From Acidobacteriota bacterium (GTDB taxonomy: Bacteria; Acidobacteriota; Terriglobia; Terriglobales; Acidobacteriaceae): 36,863 bases of DNA. Location of the stretch: contig QIAA01000005.1 of assembly GCA_003224905.1 (NCBI GenBank), forward strand, positions 1 through 36,863, in the 5' to 3' direction. Both the position numbers and the translations under genes were made by a program. Below the pieces are notes generated by a model that ran no database searches, was not told the DNA's origin, and worked only from the letters and a program-made list of their open reading frames with translations. Positions within the stretch are counted from its first letter, which is position 1. The number at the start of each line of letters is the position of its first letter. Positions 7,113 to 16,100 of this stretch are shown here, in pieces.

Positions 7113-8732
7113 TTATGGATGCGACACATTTCTCAACTCCGGTGAAATAGCGTAGGCCTTCTCAAATTCCGCGCGGGACTCTGCCTCTTTCCCATCCTGA
7201 TGGAAAGCCAGAGCAAGGTTATAGTGCGCTTCCGCATAAGCGGGCTTCAGGCGCAATGCTTCAGCAAACTCTGCTTGCGCCGTGTGGACGTCTCCCGTCT
7301 GCAAGAGCACTAGTCCCAGATTGTTATGAGCTTCCGCGAAATTGGGATTCCGCCGGACGAGTTCCCGCAAGACGTTAGCGGCGCGAGCAAGATCATTGTT
7401 TTGAGTCAGGACCAATCCCAACTGTATACGCGCCTCGGTGTACTTGGGGTCAAGACTGACGGCTTCCTCGAACTCGCGAACGGCCTCGTCGAGTTGACTC
7501 GATTGCGCCAACGCGAGACCAAGATTGTAATGAGCCTCCGCCAGATCAGGATCCAGCATGACCGCCTGCCGGAATTCCTGCATCGCGCGCTCGCGATCAT
7601 TCTGACCCCAGTAGAGCAGCCCAAGGCCTGAGTGCGCCTGCGCATAGTCCGGTTTAAGCTCCAGGGCCTTTTCGAATGCCGGCAGTGCGCGTGATGCGTC
7701 GCCCATGCGCTCCCATGTCACGCCCACATAGTAGTGGCCAGTCGGTAACTCGGGACTCTGATCCACAGCCTCCTGAAAGAGCTTCAGGGCATCATCAAGC
7801 TTCTGCTGCTTCAGCGCCTCAACGCCCTGCAGGGTAAGATACTTTGCCTGCGCAAGACGCGTGCGAAAGTCATGCAGTGCCTTCAGCTCACTTAATTCCT
7901 TCTCCGCGGCACTTGTGTTACCCCGAGCCCGTAAAGCGATCCCCAAGTTGTAGTGCGCCTTTTCGAAATCGGGCTTGATCTCAATTGCACGACGGAATGC
8001 AGAGATCGCACCAGCTAAATCACCTGAACTTTTCAGCTCCATGCCAAGGTTAAACTGCGCGTCTGGATCTTTGGGGTCGATCTCGACAGCCCTGCGGAAG
8101 TGCGCGAGCGACTCGGCGTGATGCCCCGAGCGGCGCAGCGTCACACCTAGCATCACGTGAGCGGGCCCAGATCGAGGCTTGAGCCGGAGGGAACGGCGAA
8201 GCGCGGCCGCGGCGCCATCCAGATTCCCAAGCTGTCCTTCCACTAATCCCAGCTCGAAATACATTTCGGGGGTGGGCTTCAGGCCGAGCGCTTGACGTAA
8301 TTCACTCTGAGCCGTAGAGAAATCGTTCTGCTGGGAATAAATGCGAGCGAGGAACCGATGTGCTGAGGCGTTGGCTGGATCGAGCTCTACCGCGGTGCGG
8401 ATTTCCTTGAGGGCGGCGGCTTGATCGTGAAGATCATAAAAGGCCGCTCCCAGGCCGAAATGCGCGTCGGCCCACTTCGGTTTGAGCCGCAGCGCCTCCT
8501 GGAACTCGTCGACTGCGTGCTGCGCGTCACCACTGTATTTCAACGCAAGGGCCAGGTTGTAGTGTGTAGCAGCATCATTCGGTTCGAGTGCAATCGCTTT
8601 CTGATAGGCGGAGATGGCCTGTTCCCACGATTTCTTTTGCGAGAGCTTGACTGCCTGCTGGCGATAGCTCGCGGCGGTTTGGGCAAGGCAGGTCCCCGAA
8701 ATCAGAAGAACGAGAGCCAGCCGGGACAGCAT
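7113..8732 (-). CDS. Secreted 15-repeat TPR protein
   Basis: A 539-residue protein with a signal peptide (MLSRLALVLLISGTCLAQ). The rest is about fifteen consecutive 34-residue tetratricopeptide repeats from residue ~20 to the end, many with the typical AHYNLGLAL...A...F..A..L.P pattern. A slightly longer linker lies near repeats 8-9 (LKALHDFRTRLAQAKYLTLQ). TPR arrays are protein-binding scaffolds, and no enzymatic domain is present. The start at 8732 has no good ribosome-binding site, but there is no better in-frame alternative. It lies 82 bp downstream of the TonB-dependent receptor on the same strand, separated from it by a strong hairpin. Confidence 0.9.
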   Translation of the reverse strand: MLSRLALVLLISGTCLAQTAASYRQQAVKLSQKKSWEQAISAYQKAIALEPNDAATHYNLALALKYSGDAQHAVDEFQEALRLKPKWADAHFGLGAAFYDLHDQAAALKEIRTAVELDPANASAHRFLARIYSQQNDFSTAQSELRQALGLKPTPEMYFELGLVEGQLGNLDGAAAALRRSLRLKPRSGPAHVMLGVTLRRSGHHAESLAHFRRAVEIDPKDPDAQFNLGMELKSSGDLAGAISAFRRAIEIKPDFEKAHYNLGIALRARGNTSAAEKELSELKALHDFRTRLAQAKYLTLQGVEALKQQKLDDALKLFQEAVDQSPELPTGHYYVGVTWERMGDASRALPAFEKALELKPDYAQAHSGLGLLYWGQNDRERAMQEFRQAVMLDPDLAEAHYNLGLALAQSSQLDEAVREFEEAVSLDPKYTEARIQLGLVLTQNNDLARAANVLRELVRRNPNFAEAHNNLGLVLLQTGDVHTAQAEFAEALRLKPAYAEAHYNLALAFHQDGKEAESRAEFEKAYAISPELRNVSHP

Positions 8733-8769
8733 GAGGAGAGCGTATCAGAACGTTGACGAGGGGTGCGGC

Positions 8770-8805
8770 GCCAGGCGGGACGAGCAGGTACACGTCCCAC
8801 CTGGC
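8770..8805 (-). terminator. Probable terminator hairpin of the TonB-receptor gene
   Basis: Two 13-base arms (8770-8782 and 8793-8805) around a 10-nt loop. In the minus-strand transcript all 13 pairs form, one as a G-U wobble; on the plus strand the same position would be a C-A mismatch. This fits a function in minus-strand RNA. It begins 10 nt after the receptor stop codon. There is no U-tract, so termination is inference. Confidence 0.55.
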
Positions 8806-8814
8806 ACTACCAAA

Positions 8815-11800
8815 TCAGAAATAGAACTTTGCGCTGAGCTGACCGATACGCGGGTCCCTGGCCGAGGTCACCACGCCCATCTGGTCTCCGAAGATGCTGA
8901 AGTTACCGTCCGGATTAAAGAATTGGACGTGATTGACAACATTGAAGAACTCCGCGCGAATCTCGAAGGCTGTGGATTCCGTTACAGCGGTTCGCTTCAT
9001 CAGACCGATGTCAAAATTGTTGATTCCGGGGCCGTGGAAGAATTGCCGGTTGGCGTTGCCGAAGGCTCCCACGGGCCCCGTGTCGAATGCGTCGCGGTTG
9101 AAGAAGAGGTGATTACCGTCTGCATCTGCTTTACGAGGGTCCTGGAGATGAACCTTGCCGACCAGATTGGGCACGTCGGTGTTCCCACTGCCAAACAGAG
9201 AGACATCATCGCTGTTCTGGCTGATCGCAACCGGCAAGCCGCCGGTGAACCGTGTTATTCCGGTAAGGTTCCAGCCTTGCGTGAGGCGTTTAGGCGCACT
9301 TTTGAAGGCGCGGTCGAAGGGAAGGGCCCAGCTGTAGCTGAATACGAAATTGTGAGTGACGTCGAACGAGGAGAGTGATCGAGTGAGCTGGTGATTCGCA
9401 AAATTGACCCATTGATTGAAGCCGGAGGAATTGTCGATCGCCTTCGAGTAGGTGTATGCCGCCAAGAATGTCAGGTCAGAGGCTTTTCGTTCGATGGTGA
9501 TCTGCCCCGCGTTGTAGTTCGAGTTAGCAAGATTTACAGTGAAACTGTTGTTGACACCGAAGGCGGGTCCGAGGTGGGTCCGCGTGCCGCCTAGGCAGAC
9601 GCTGCCAACCGGCGCGTTGCTGGGACACGTGACCGTGAACGCACCAGCAGGAGCGGCGGTTCCCACAGGCAGGCTATAGACGTCCTGTTCGCCATTGGAA
9701 GCGCAGGGCCCCTGTGTGGTTAGATCCACAGCTCCCAGAGCATTGAGTTGCAGGCAAAGAGCGGCGTTGCCAGGATTGGCATCATACTGCGAGATCAAAC
9801 GGTGTCCTTGCGTGCCTACGTAGGAGAGGGTCAGCACCGTGGATTTTGACAACTCGCGCTGAAATGACAAATCGTAGTGCTCTGCGTATGGGAGGCGGTT
9901 GTGAATGTCGTATCCCGGCGAAAAGGAAATCGGTAGATACACTGAATAATCGAGCGTCTTATTTGCGGGGCTGCCCGGAGTGGGGAAAGTGAATGGGAAG
10001 CGCGGTCCTTGCGGGCTTCCGTCAGCGCGGGTTCGGAATGGTTCATTGAACATGGTGGGACTCGGGGAGACCCAATAGAGGCCGAAGGGAGCGTCGCCCA
10101 CCTCATAGAAGAGATTCAAGTCTTCAATCGAGGTGTAGTAAAAACCGTAAGCGGCGCGGATGCTGCTCTTGCCGGGACCACCAAAAATCTTCCCTGCCAA
10201 CCCGTCCGAGAACCCAGGCGAGTAGGCCAGCCCGACGCGTGGAGCGAAATTGTTGTACCGCGTGGGGGAAAGTGTGCTTGGGATGCCGGGGTCGCCGGGA
10301 ACGACCCAGCTTTTTGGCGCAGTTGGGAACTGCGTGGATTGCAGACCGGGCACGATGGTTTCGATCTTGCCCTGTGTGTCATACCACGGCATGCTGACTT
10401 CCCACCGCAAGCCAAGGTTTAGCGTGAAATTGGACTTCATCTTATATGTGTCCTGAACGTAGGCGCCGCCGTAACGCGTGCGGGAGTCCAGGAACTGCTG
10501 GCTGCACTGGTTGTAGTTCTGAGGAGCCCCAATCAGGAAGTCGGCAAAATCGGATCCCGTCTCGCTGCCATCGAATGTGAAATCGCCATTGGCGGCGCAG
10601 GTATTACGTTCATTGACCTGCAAGTAGCGAAATTCGCCGCCGAACTTTAGGGTGTGGGGCCCGACCACTTTCGAAAAGCCATCGGAAACATGATAGGTGT
10701 TGTTGGGCTGAAAAGTCGTCAACGTGTTTACGCCGATAGTGAAATTGTTGAAGAACAGAGGCGGCACGAACTGGGGATATCCCGGTGGTCCGGATGGATT
10801 AATCCCCAGTGTTCCCACGCCCGTCACAAACCCGAGATCGGCGAGGTTCGCGAAACTGCTCTGCGGTTTGTCCGTGACTGTGGCGGTTCGGAAGAAACTC
10901 GCGCGGAGCTGATTTACGGCTGTTGGGCCAAAATTCTTGGTGTTACTGATCACGAATTGCTGAGCCCGGGAGGGGGTGACAGTTTCGAAACCGGGTACTG
11001 TGGCATTGTGCCCAAACGCGTTTACCACGGTCGAGTCGTCATAGTGGTAGTAGAACGACCAGTTGCCGGTCTTCTGACTGATGAAGTCGATACGCTGCCC
11101 GGCTTTGTCGTCGCGAACGCGATTTTTCTGCCTATTGTCCGAGAATTGATCCACAGTGCCGGGAACATTCGGAACCGGAATGAAAGGCAGTATTCCATTG
11201 GCCGGCGCCACAAACGGGCTGGGAATTACAGCGTTCGGGAAAACGCACTGCGAACTACTAGTGCAACCCTGCACATAATAGGGCTCGTTGTTTGTGACCG
11301 TGTATCCCAAGCGCTGTGAGAGTACCTGTGCCCAGTAGTCTCCTTTGACACCAGAGGTGATGGGATTGCCGTCCGAGTCAAGAAAATCACTGGCGCTGAA
11401 AATGCCATTTCGCTGATCGACGCTAGGAAGCTGAATCTGTCCGGTGCTCGCGCCTACTACCTGCCGGGTGCCCTGGTAATCCGTGAACCAGAAAATTCTG
11501 TTCTTCCACAGGGGACCGCCAATGGCATAGCCGAACTGGTTGCGGCGAAGCTCCGCTTTGGACTGGTCAAGGTAGTTCGCGGCATCGAATTTATCGTTGC
11601 GAATGAACTCGAAGACATCTCCATGAATGCTGTTGGTGCCGGATTTCGTGATCGCGTTCATTACCGAGCCGCTGAACTTTCCGTACTCGGCGTCGAAGCT
11701 GTTGGTAATCAGCCGGAACTCTTCCACTGAATCCAGGTTGGGGACTAACCCGGCGCCCAGGTTCCGTCCCTCGCTAACGTCCCCGCCATTTACAAGAAAT

Positions 11801-12402
11801 GCATTTGAGGTTTCGCGCTGTCCGTTCACTGAAAGGTTTCCCGGGGAATCTATGTACCCCGAGACCGGACGGTCCTGCTGCATGGAGCCTGATGTGACCG
11901 GCACAACTCCCGCTTGTAGCCCGAGGAGGTCCAGGTAGCTCCGGCCGTTCAAGGGCAGGGAGAGCATTTTCTTGGATTCGATTACGTCGCCCAACTGCGT
12001 GTTATCGGACTCTACCTGTATGGCATTTGCTTCCACGCTGACTTGCTGCTGCAAAGTCCCAACTTGCAACGTGATGTCGTAATGCAATTGGTCATTCACT
12101 TTGAGGTCGATATCGGTCGCGTTGAATACGCCAAAGCCCGAGGCAGTCGCGGTCAGCTTGTAGGTTCCGACAGGCAGCGCCAGGATTCGGAAGGACCCGT
12201 CTGTGGCCGTCGTCGCCTGCTGGGTGAAATTGGTTTGGACATTGGTTACCTGTACACGCGCGCCGGAAACCACGGCCTGCGAGCGGTCGCGGACAACGCC
12301 CGTGATGGATCCCGTTACGTCAGCGCGCAGGATGGTTGAGGTGAAGAGGGTTACAAAAAATACCAGAAGAACTGCCGCAGCATTCTTACGATGGATTCTC
12401 AT
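8815..12402 (-). CDS. TonB-dependent receptor, Oar-like, with carboxypeptidase-regulatory domain
   Basis: An outer-membrane beta-barrel protein of 1195 aa with a signal peptide (residues ~1-27). Residues ~28-115 form a carboxypeptidase-regulatory-like beta-sandwich (TGSITGVVRDRSQAVVSGA ... DGSFRILALPVGTYKL). A plug-like region follows (LPLNGRSYLDLLGLQAGVVP, ~150-170), then a long barrel ending in F (KFYF), the usual outer-membrane assembly signature. This architecture is typical of the greatly expanded Oar-type receptors of Acidobacteriota, thought to import oligosaccharides or other polymers. GAGGGGG sits about 5 nt before the ATG. It lies 130 bp downstream of the exported cupin/PLP/RidA cassette on the same strand, so it may bring in or bind that cassette's substrate; that link is inference. 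Confidence 0.93.
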   Translation of the reverse strand: MRIHRKNAAAVLLVFFVTLFTSTILRADVTGSITGVVRDRSQAVVSGARVQVTNVQTNFTQQATTATDGSFRILALPVGTYKLTATASGFGVFNATDIDLKVNDQLHYDITLQVGTLQQQVSVEANAIQVESDNTQLGDVIESKKMLSLPLNGRSYLDLLGLQAGVVPVTSGSMQQDRPVSGYIDSPGNLSVNGQRETSNAFLVNGGDVSEGRNLGAGLVPNLDSVEEFRLITNSFDAEYGKFSGSVMNAITKSGTNSIHGDVFEFIRNDKFDAANYLDQSKAELRRNQFGYAIGGPLWKNRIFWFTDYQGTRQVVGASTGQIQLPSVDQRNGIFSASDFLDSDGNPITSGVKGDYWAQVLSQRLGYTVTNNEPYYVQGCTSSSQCVFPNAVIPSPFVAPANGILPFIPVPNVPGTVDQFSDNRQKNRVRDDKAGQRIDFISQKTGNWSFYYHYDDSTVVNAFGHNATVPGFETVTPSRAQQFVISNTKNFGPTAVNQLRASFFRTATVTDKPQSSFANLADLGFVTGVGTLGINPSGPPGYPQFVPPLFFNNFTIGVNTLTTFQPNNTYHVSDGFSKVVGPHTLKFGGEFRYLQVNERNTCAANGDFTFDGSETGSDFADFLIGAPQNYNQCSQQFLDSRTRYGGAYVQDTYKMKSNFTLNLGLRWEVSMPWYDTQGKIETIVPGLQSTQFPTAPKSWVVPGDPGIPSTLSPTRYNNFAPRVGLAYSPGFSDGLAGKIFGGPGKSSIRAAYGFYYTSIEDLNLFYEVGDAPFGLYWVSPSPTMFNEPFRTRADGSPQGPRFPFTFPTPGSPANKTLDYSVYLPISFSPGYDIHNRLPYAEHYDLSFQRELSKSTVLTLSYVGTQGHRLISQYDANPGNAALCLQLNALGAVDLTTQGPCASNGEQDVYSLPVGTAAPAGAFTVTCPSNAPVGSVCLGGTRTHLGPAFGVNNSFTVNLANSNYNAGQITIERKASDLTFLAAYTYSKAIDNSSGFNQWVNFANHQLTRSLSSFDVTHNFVFSYSWALPFDRAFKSAPKRLTQGWNLTGITRFTGGLPVAISQNSDDVSLFGSGNTDVPNLVGKVHLQDPRKADADGNHLFFNRDAFDTGPVGAFGNANRQFFHGPGINNFDIGLMKRTAVTESTAFEIRAEFFNVVNHVQFFNPDGNFSIFGDQMGVVTSARDPRIGQLSAKFYF

Positions 12403-12532
12403 TGTGCCCCCTCGGAATCCGGTGACGATCTCATAAAATGATGATGAGAATCAAGCAGATAATTTGGGCGGTGATGCCCGCCATTCCGGCATTTTGCCGT
12501 AGATCAAACGTTTTAACTCGCTTTCACCATTC

Positions 12533-13741
12533 TCAGTGGCGCGAGCGGTTTCTGACCGCAATGAGGGAGACTTGTTCGAGATCGGGATAGTGGTCGTCCT
12601 TGTCTCGTTTACGCTCGGCTGGCGCAATTTGCTGGATCACGGTTCGTGACGGCAGCGGCGGGCTGAAATACTGGATATAGACATCATCAAAGACGGGCAG
12701 GTCTTGGAGGTCGTCAAGGTAAACATTTGTGGCGACGACCTGATCAAAGCTCATATCGGCTTCTTCCAGATTGTCGAGAAGATTGCGCATCGTTTGCCGC
12801 AGTTGATGGGGTGTTGTGGAGGCGTAGACACCCCCGTGCGGCCCGGGGATGAATCCGCTCTTTGCGGAACAGTACAAAGTATCGCCGGCAAAGACGCAAG
12901 GGCTCGCCGTAGGACTTGGAGGCATGTTCTTGGGGCGCACCGCGCGCCTCTGCTGCAGATCGCGCACCGCCACGGCGGTATATTCAATGTGCGCGCCGCC
13001 GGGCAGACTCGTCACCTGGATTGTCGCGCGAGCCGGAGTGTTCCCGAACTCGAAGCGCCTGGCGTAGCGCTCGTTCATGATTCCCATAGGTATCTGTGCG
13101 GTCAGATACGGATTCACAAACACCATGTGGCGGAGGCCCAGCCCCGCGGCTTCCACGACTGCTTTCAACCGATCGAGCGCCAGGTCGACTTGAGTTGCAG
13201 GATCGTTGGGAACATTGCCATTGCCGTCAACGCCTGGCATCGCGGAGACGAAGAGACGGTCACGAGTGAGAATACCGGGAGACGACGAATCACCTTTGTT
13301 GCTCTCGCCCGGATTGATTGCGCGCCGGTCCGCCAGATCGCGCACGGCCACGGCACTGATTTCGATCCCGGGTTCGGGAAGCTTAGCCACTCCGAGCACT
13401 GCACGCGCGGGCCGAGGCTCGGCGAAATAGCTGCCGAAAATTCCATTCATCTCGGGATACTTGCTGATGTCCTCGAGGTAGACCTGCGTGTATACGATAT
13501 GTGCGGTGGTAAGACCCGCGGACTCGACCACCTTCTTAACGTTATCGAGCGCCTGGCGGCATTGTTCTGCAAAACTCGTAGGCAAAGTACCGTCTGGCCG
13601 ACGGGGGCCCTGTCCGGAAATGTAGAGGTAGTCGCCTGCATCAATCACCGGCGAGGCACGTTCTGTGGCCGGCTCGGCGCCGACGCCTGAAGCAACTATA
13701 GCTAGAAAGGTTACTGCGATCGAAGTGAGTGTCTTCCTCAC
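12533..13741 (-). CDS. Exported triple-RidA (YjgF/UK114) fusion protein
   Basis: A 402-residue protein made of three RidA-type domains in tandem: about 30-135, 155-262 and 280-396. RidA proteins hydrolyse reactive enamines/imines released by PLP enzymes. The Arg that binds the substrate carboxylate is retained in each domain: PARAV (R113), PARAT (R238) and PSRTV (R366). The Glu of the RidA IEIEA motif is kept in domains 1 (IEISA) and 2 (IEYTA). By my alignment it is Gln in domain 3 (EQVSL), so that domain may be altered. A signal peptide (MRKTLTSIAVTFLAIVASGVGA) exports it. It starts with GTG at 13741, with AAGG 7 nt upstream overlapping the stop of the PLP-enzyme gene. The gap is 9 bp, so the two are co-transcribed. 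Confidence 0.88.
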   Translation of the reverse strand: MRKTLTSIAVTFLAIVASGVGAEPATERASPVIDAGDYLYISGQGPRRPDGTLPTSFAEQCRQALDNVKKVVESAGLTTAHIVYTQVYLEDISKYPEMNGIFGSYFAEPRPARAVLGVAKLPEPGIEISAVAVRDLADRRAINPGESNKGDSSSPGILTRDRLFVSAMPGVDGNGNVPNDPATQVDLALDRLKAVVEAAGLGLRHMVFVNPYLTAQIPMGIMNERYARRFEFGNTPARATIQVTSLPGGAHIEYTAVAVRDLQQRRAVRPKNMPPSPTASPCVFAGDTLYCSAKSGFIPGPHGGVYASTTPHQLRQTMRNLLDNLEEADMSFDQVVATNVYLDDLQDLPVFDDVYIQYFSPPLPSRTVIQQIAPAERKRDKDDHYPDLEQVSLIAVRNRSRH

Positions 13742-13750
13742 CAGTTCGCC

Positions 13751-15034
13751 TTAGCTGGCTTTCTTTTTCTGAGCGGCACTCAGAAGCGCGCGCAGTCTCT
13801 GTCCCACTACGATTTCCTCTCCCGGCTTGATCGTCATGGAAACCAGCTCAATCTGGTCGGGTTCTTTCGGTTGCTTGGGGTTCGGATTGCCCTCGCGGAC
13901 AGCAGTAACGAGACTCGGATTATCCGGCCCCAGTACTTCGATTATGGGATTGCCGGCGCGCAGCTCTCGCACACAGTCTGCGATGGTGAAGCCCCACGCC
14001 TGCTGGTCCCATGAGACATTGAGCGTTGGGTAGCGGTTGCCATCTTCAGGGACGTGGATGTCTGTGGTCACGCCTGGCACGATGTCCACCAGCTTGCGGA
14101 CACGATTTACGCGGGCATTCCACTCGGCGTAAAGCTTCTTCTCATCCAGCTTCAACCAGGTTTCCAGCGCGGTCAGGCAGCCGATGATTTCTTCTTTCCC
14201 CACTTTCATAGGCCGGCATACGGCTCCTTCGCGCGGGCTGCTATTCAGGAGCGCGGCTTCGATCAGGTCCTTTCTGCCGAGAAGTAGTCCGCTGCACTGC
14301 GGCCCGCGAAGTCCCTTCCCACCTGAAAAGCAATAAAGATCGATTCCCATGCTGGCGTAAAGCTTCGCATTTTCCACCGGCGGGATACCCGCTGCGTCGT
14401 CGAGCAGCATCGGGACCTTGCGATCCTTCGCGACGGCCAGTTCCCGCTGCAGCTTCTCGCCCAGGTGCGTGGTGTAGATCATGGCTGTGTTTTCGTTAAT
14501 AGCGTTGGCGAGTTCTTCTTCGGAGTACACCAGTACGAGTTTGGCGCCAGTCAGACGAATGGCGCTATCAAAAGCGCTTCGGCCGCCGACCATGGTGACC
14601 TCATGCTTTAGGCCTGTCGTGTCGGGAAGCTGCCAGATATTCTTGTCGTCCGCACCCGCCATGCATGCTGCGGTTGCCGCGGCCATGGCGCCGGCTGCTC
14701 CTGAAGTGACGATCCCTGACTCTGCGCCCGTCAACTCCGACAGGCGCCGGCCCACGGCTCGCTGTAGCTCCAAAACGTTGACGAAATGCTGGGCGGCTTC
14801 CACCTGTGCTTGACGAACTTCGGGGAATTCGAGCGAGCCGCTCAGATAGGTCCACGTGCCGCGGCAATTGATGACCGTCTTGACTCCCAGGCGCGTGTAA
14901 ACATTTTGTCGTGGATCCTTGCCTACTGCACTGGCGGTTTGCGCGTACAGGTCGCGCGCTGCAATCTGGCCGAGAAGCGGAGCAGCGGCCAGCATTTTCA
15001 TGAATGATCGACGTCCTGAATACCGTGTTTGCAT
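13751..15034 (-). CDS. Tat-exported SelA-like PLP enzyme (amino-sugar/amino-acid lyase type)
   Basis: A 427-residue fold-type I PLP enzyme of the SelA-like group, which contains selenocysteine synthase but also dehydratases and ammonia-lyases such as D-glucosaminate-6-phosphate lyase. The expected PLP-lysine is K240 in FSGGKGLRGP, and LLDDAAGIPP (210-219) supplies the Asp that contacts the PLP ring nitrogen. TSGAAGAMAAATAACMAG (110-127) is the phosphate-cup region. The N-terminus SGRRSFMKMLAAAPLLG fits a twin-arginine signal, suited to exporting a folded, cofactor-loaded enzyme. This makes a role in selenocysteine-tRNA synthesis very unlikely. GGGAG lies about 12 nt before the ATG. It is the middle gene of a three-gene unit, 33 bp after the bicupin and 9 bp before the triple-RidA. 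The partnership with RidA suggests a beta-elimination or dehydratase reaction giving enamine intermediates. The substrate is unknown. Confidence 0.86.
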   Translation of the reverse strand: MQTRYSGRRSFMKMLAAAPLLGQIAARDLYAQTASAVGKDPRQNVYTRLGVKTVINCRGTWTYLSGSLEFPEVRQAQVEAAQHFVNVLELQRAVGRRLSELTGAESGIVTSGAAGAMAAATAACMAGADDKNIWQLPDTTGLKHEVTMVGGRSAFDSAIRLTGAKLVLVYSEEELANAINENTAMIYTTHLGEKLQRELAVAKDRKVPMLLDDAAGIPPVENAKLYASMGIDLYCFSGGKGLRGPQCSGLLLGRKDLIEAALLNSSPREGAVCRPMKVGKEEIIGCLTALETWLKLDEKKLYAEWNARVNRVRKLVDIVPGVTTDIHVPEDGNRYPTLNVSWDQQAWGFTIADCVRELRAGNPIIEVLGPDNPSLVTAVREGNPNPKQPKEPDQIELVSMTIKPGEEIVVGQRLRALLSAAQKKKAS

Positions 15035-15067
15035 GTTGCTGTTTTCTCCCTAATTCTGCTTTTGCAA

Positions 15068-15949
15068 CTAATCTACTTCTTCGTTCAGCAGGACTCGCGA
15101 ACGGACTGCCAGGATGTGTGCCTTGGCTCCCGGCGTTATTTGGTTGTAGAACCCCACGGTGCAGTTGGGGCGGAAATAGTAAGCATCGCCCGCTTGCGCC
15201 GGATGGCGGCCTTCGACCCCATTCATTCCGCCACCCGCCACCATTTCCCCTTGGCCTTCAATCACAAGGTAGATCTCTTCTGCCGACTCATGATGGTGCG
15301 GGAAGTTTGTGCCCCCGGGTGCGAAGTTCATCCAGAAGAGGCTTGTGACTACGTAGGCGGCATCGATCGCATCGCGCTTTCCGGTGCGCGGACCGATCAT
15401 CAGCTTGTACAAGACCGAAGTGGGGTGACCCTGGACAGTCTCCTCCTTGAGATCGTCCACATTCACGACTCGCACCTGCCCTTCGGGTGTGCCGATTGTG
15501 ATGGACTCCGGAATATCAAAGCTCATCAAGATCACCGTAAGTGCCTCTTCACTACTGTTCGAAGTCCAATGCTTCGCTCCGGGAGGCAGATACGTAAAGT
15601 CATTTTTCCGCAGAGCCGGCGTTTTATCTCCGTAGTGCAAAACGCCTTTGCCTGCCTGCACGAAATAGATCTCCTCACGGCGTGGATAAAGACTCGGGTT
15701 GCAGCTGCCGCGGGGATCGAGTGTGAGTTGTCCAAAGCGGAACACATTTCGCAGAATCCTGCGTTGCGGATCGCCTTCGCCGAAAATCGGCTTGTAGTGG
15801 CAGGTGGAAGTCGAGACATCAATTCTGGCTTCAGCAAGACTGGAAACAGACCGGTGCAGCCAGGTGGGCTCGACGGTGCGCTCTTGCGCAAGCAGGGTCG
15901 CCGCGACGAGGAGAGGAAGAGCTGGAAGAGTTTTTAAGATCATTAGCAT
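15068..15949 (-). CDS. Exported two-domain cupin protein
   Basis: A 293-residue bicupin with a signal peptide (MLMILKTLPALPLLVAATLLAQ). Cupin 1 (~72-145) keeps motif 2, LPPGAKHWTSN with H127, but its motif 1 reads SLYPRREEIYFV and lacks the two histidines. Cupin 2 (~205-290) is the reverse. Its motif 1 is full, FPHHHESAEEIYLV (H218-H220, E225), while motif 2 (PNCTVGFYN) lacks the histidine. Each domain therefore has a partial metal site. Cupins act as isomerases, dioxygenases or sugar-binding proteins. As the first gene of the cassette with the PLP enzyme and triple-RidA, it may process or bind the substrate. A second ATG two codons downstream is also possible; neither has a strong ribosome site. 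Confidence 0.85.
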   Translation of the reverse strand: MLMILKTLPALPLLVAATLLAQERTVEPTWLHRSVSSLAEARIDVSTSTCHYKPIFGEGDPQRRILRNVFRFGQLTLDPRGSCNPSLYPRREEIYFVQAGKGVLHYGDKTPALRKNDFTYLPPGAKHWTSNSSEEALTVILMSFDIPESITIGTPEGQVRVVNVDDLKEETVQGHPTSVLYKLMIGPRTGKRDAIDAAYVVTSLFWMNFAPGGTNFPHHHESAEEIYLVIEGQGEMVAGGGMNGVEGRHPAQAGDAYYFRPNCTVGFYNQITPGAKAHILAVRSRVLLNEEVD

Positions 15950-16100
15950 TGGTGCAGCTTGCTATTACTACACGAAGCCTTGGCGGCAGATCAAAACTTT
16001 TCTTGCTTTGGCGGCCAGTGGCGCTATTTGAAGATCGCTTACCGCGTGTTACCCTCTGTCGCTCGACCGATTAGATCATTCGAGTGCCTCGGATGAAAAC
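15950..16100. promoter_or_regulatory. Divergent intergenic region of the cupin and DUF4380 genes
   Basis: This 151-bp gap is the only space for promoters of both the minus-strand cupin/PLP/RidA unit and the plus-strand DUF4380 gene. I could not pick out convincing -35/-10 boxes or an operator. The divergent arrangement suggests shared control. Confidence 0.4.

Noticed and set aside
12704..13690. 328-codon plus-strand frame opposite the triple-RidA gene
   Set aside because: Antisense shadow of a gene with three recognisable domains.
13751..15034. Assignment as selenocysteine synthase (selA)
   Set aside because: The twin-arginine-type export signal and the RidA partner do not fit a cytosolic tRNA-modifying enzyme. 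No selB, selD or tRNA-Sec was seen.
15029..15937. 302-codon plus-strand frame opposite the bicupin gene
   Set aside because: Antisense shadow with no signal or motif.
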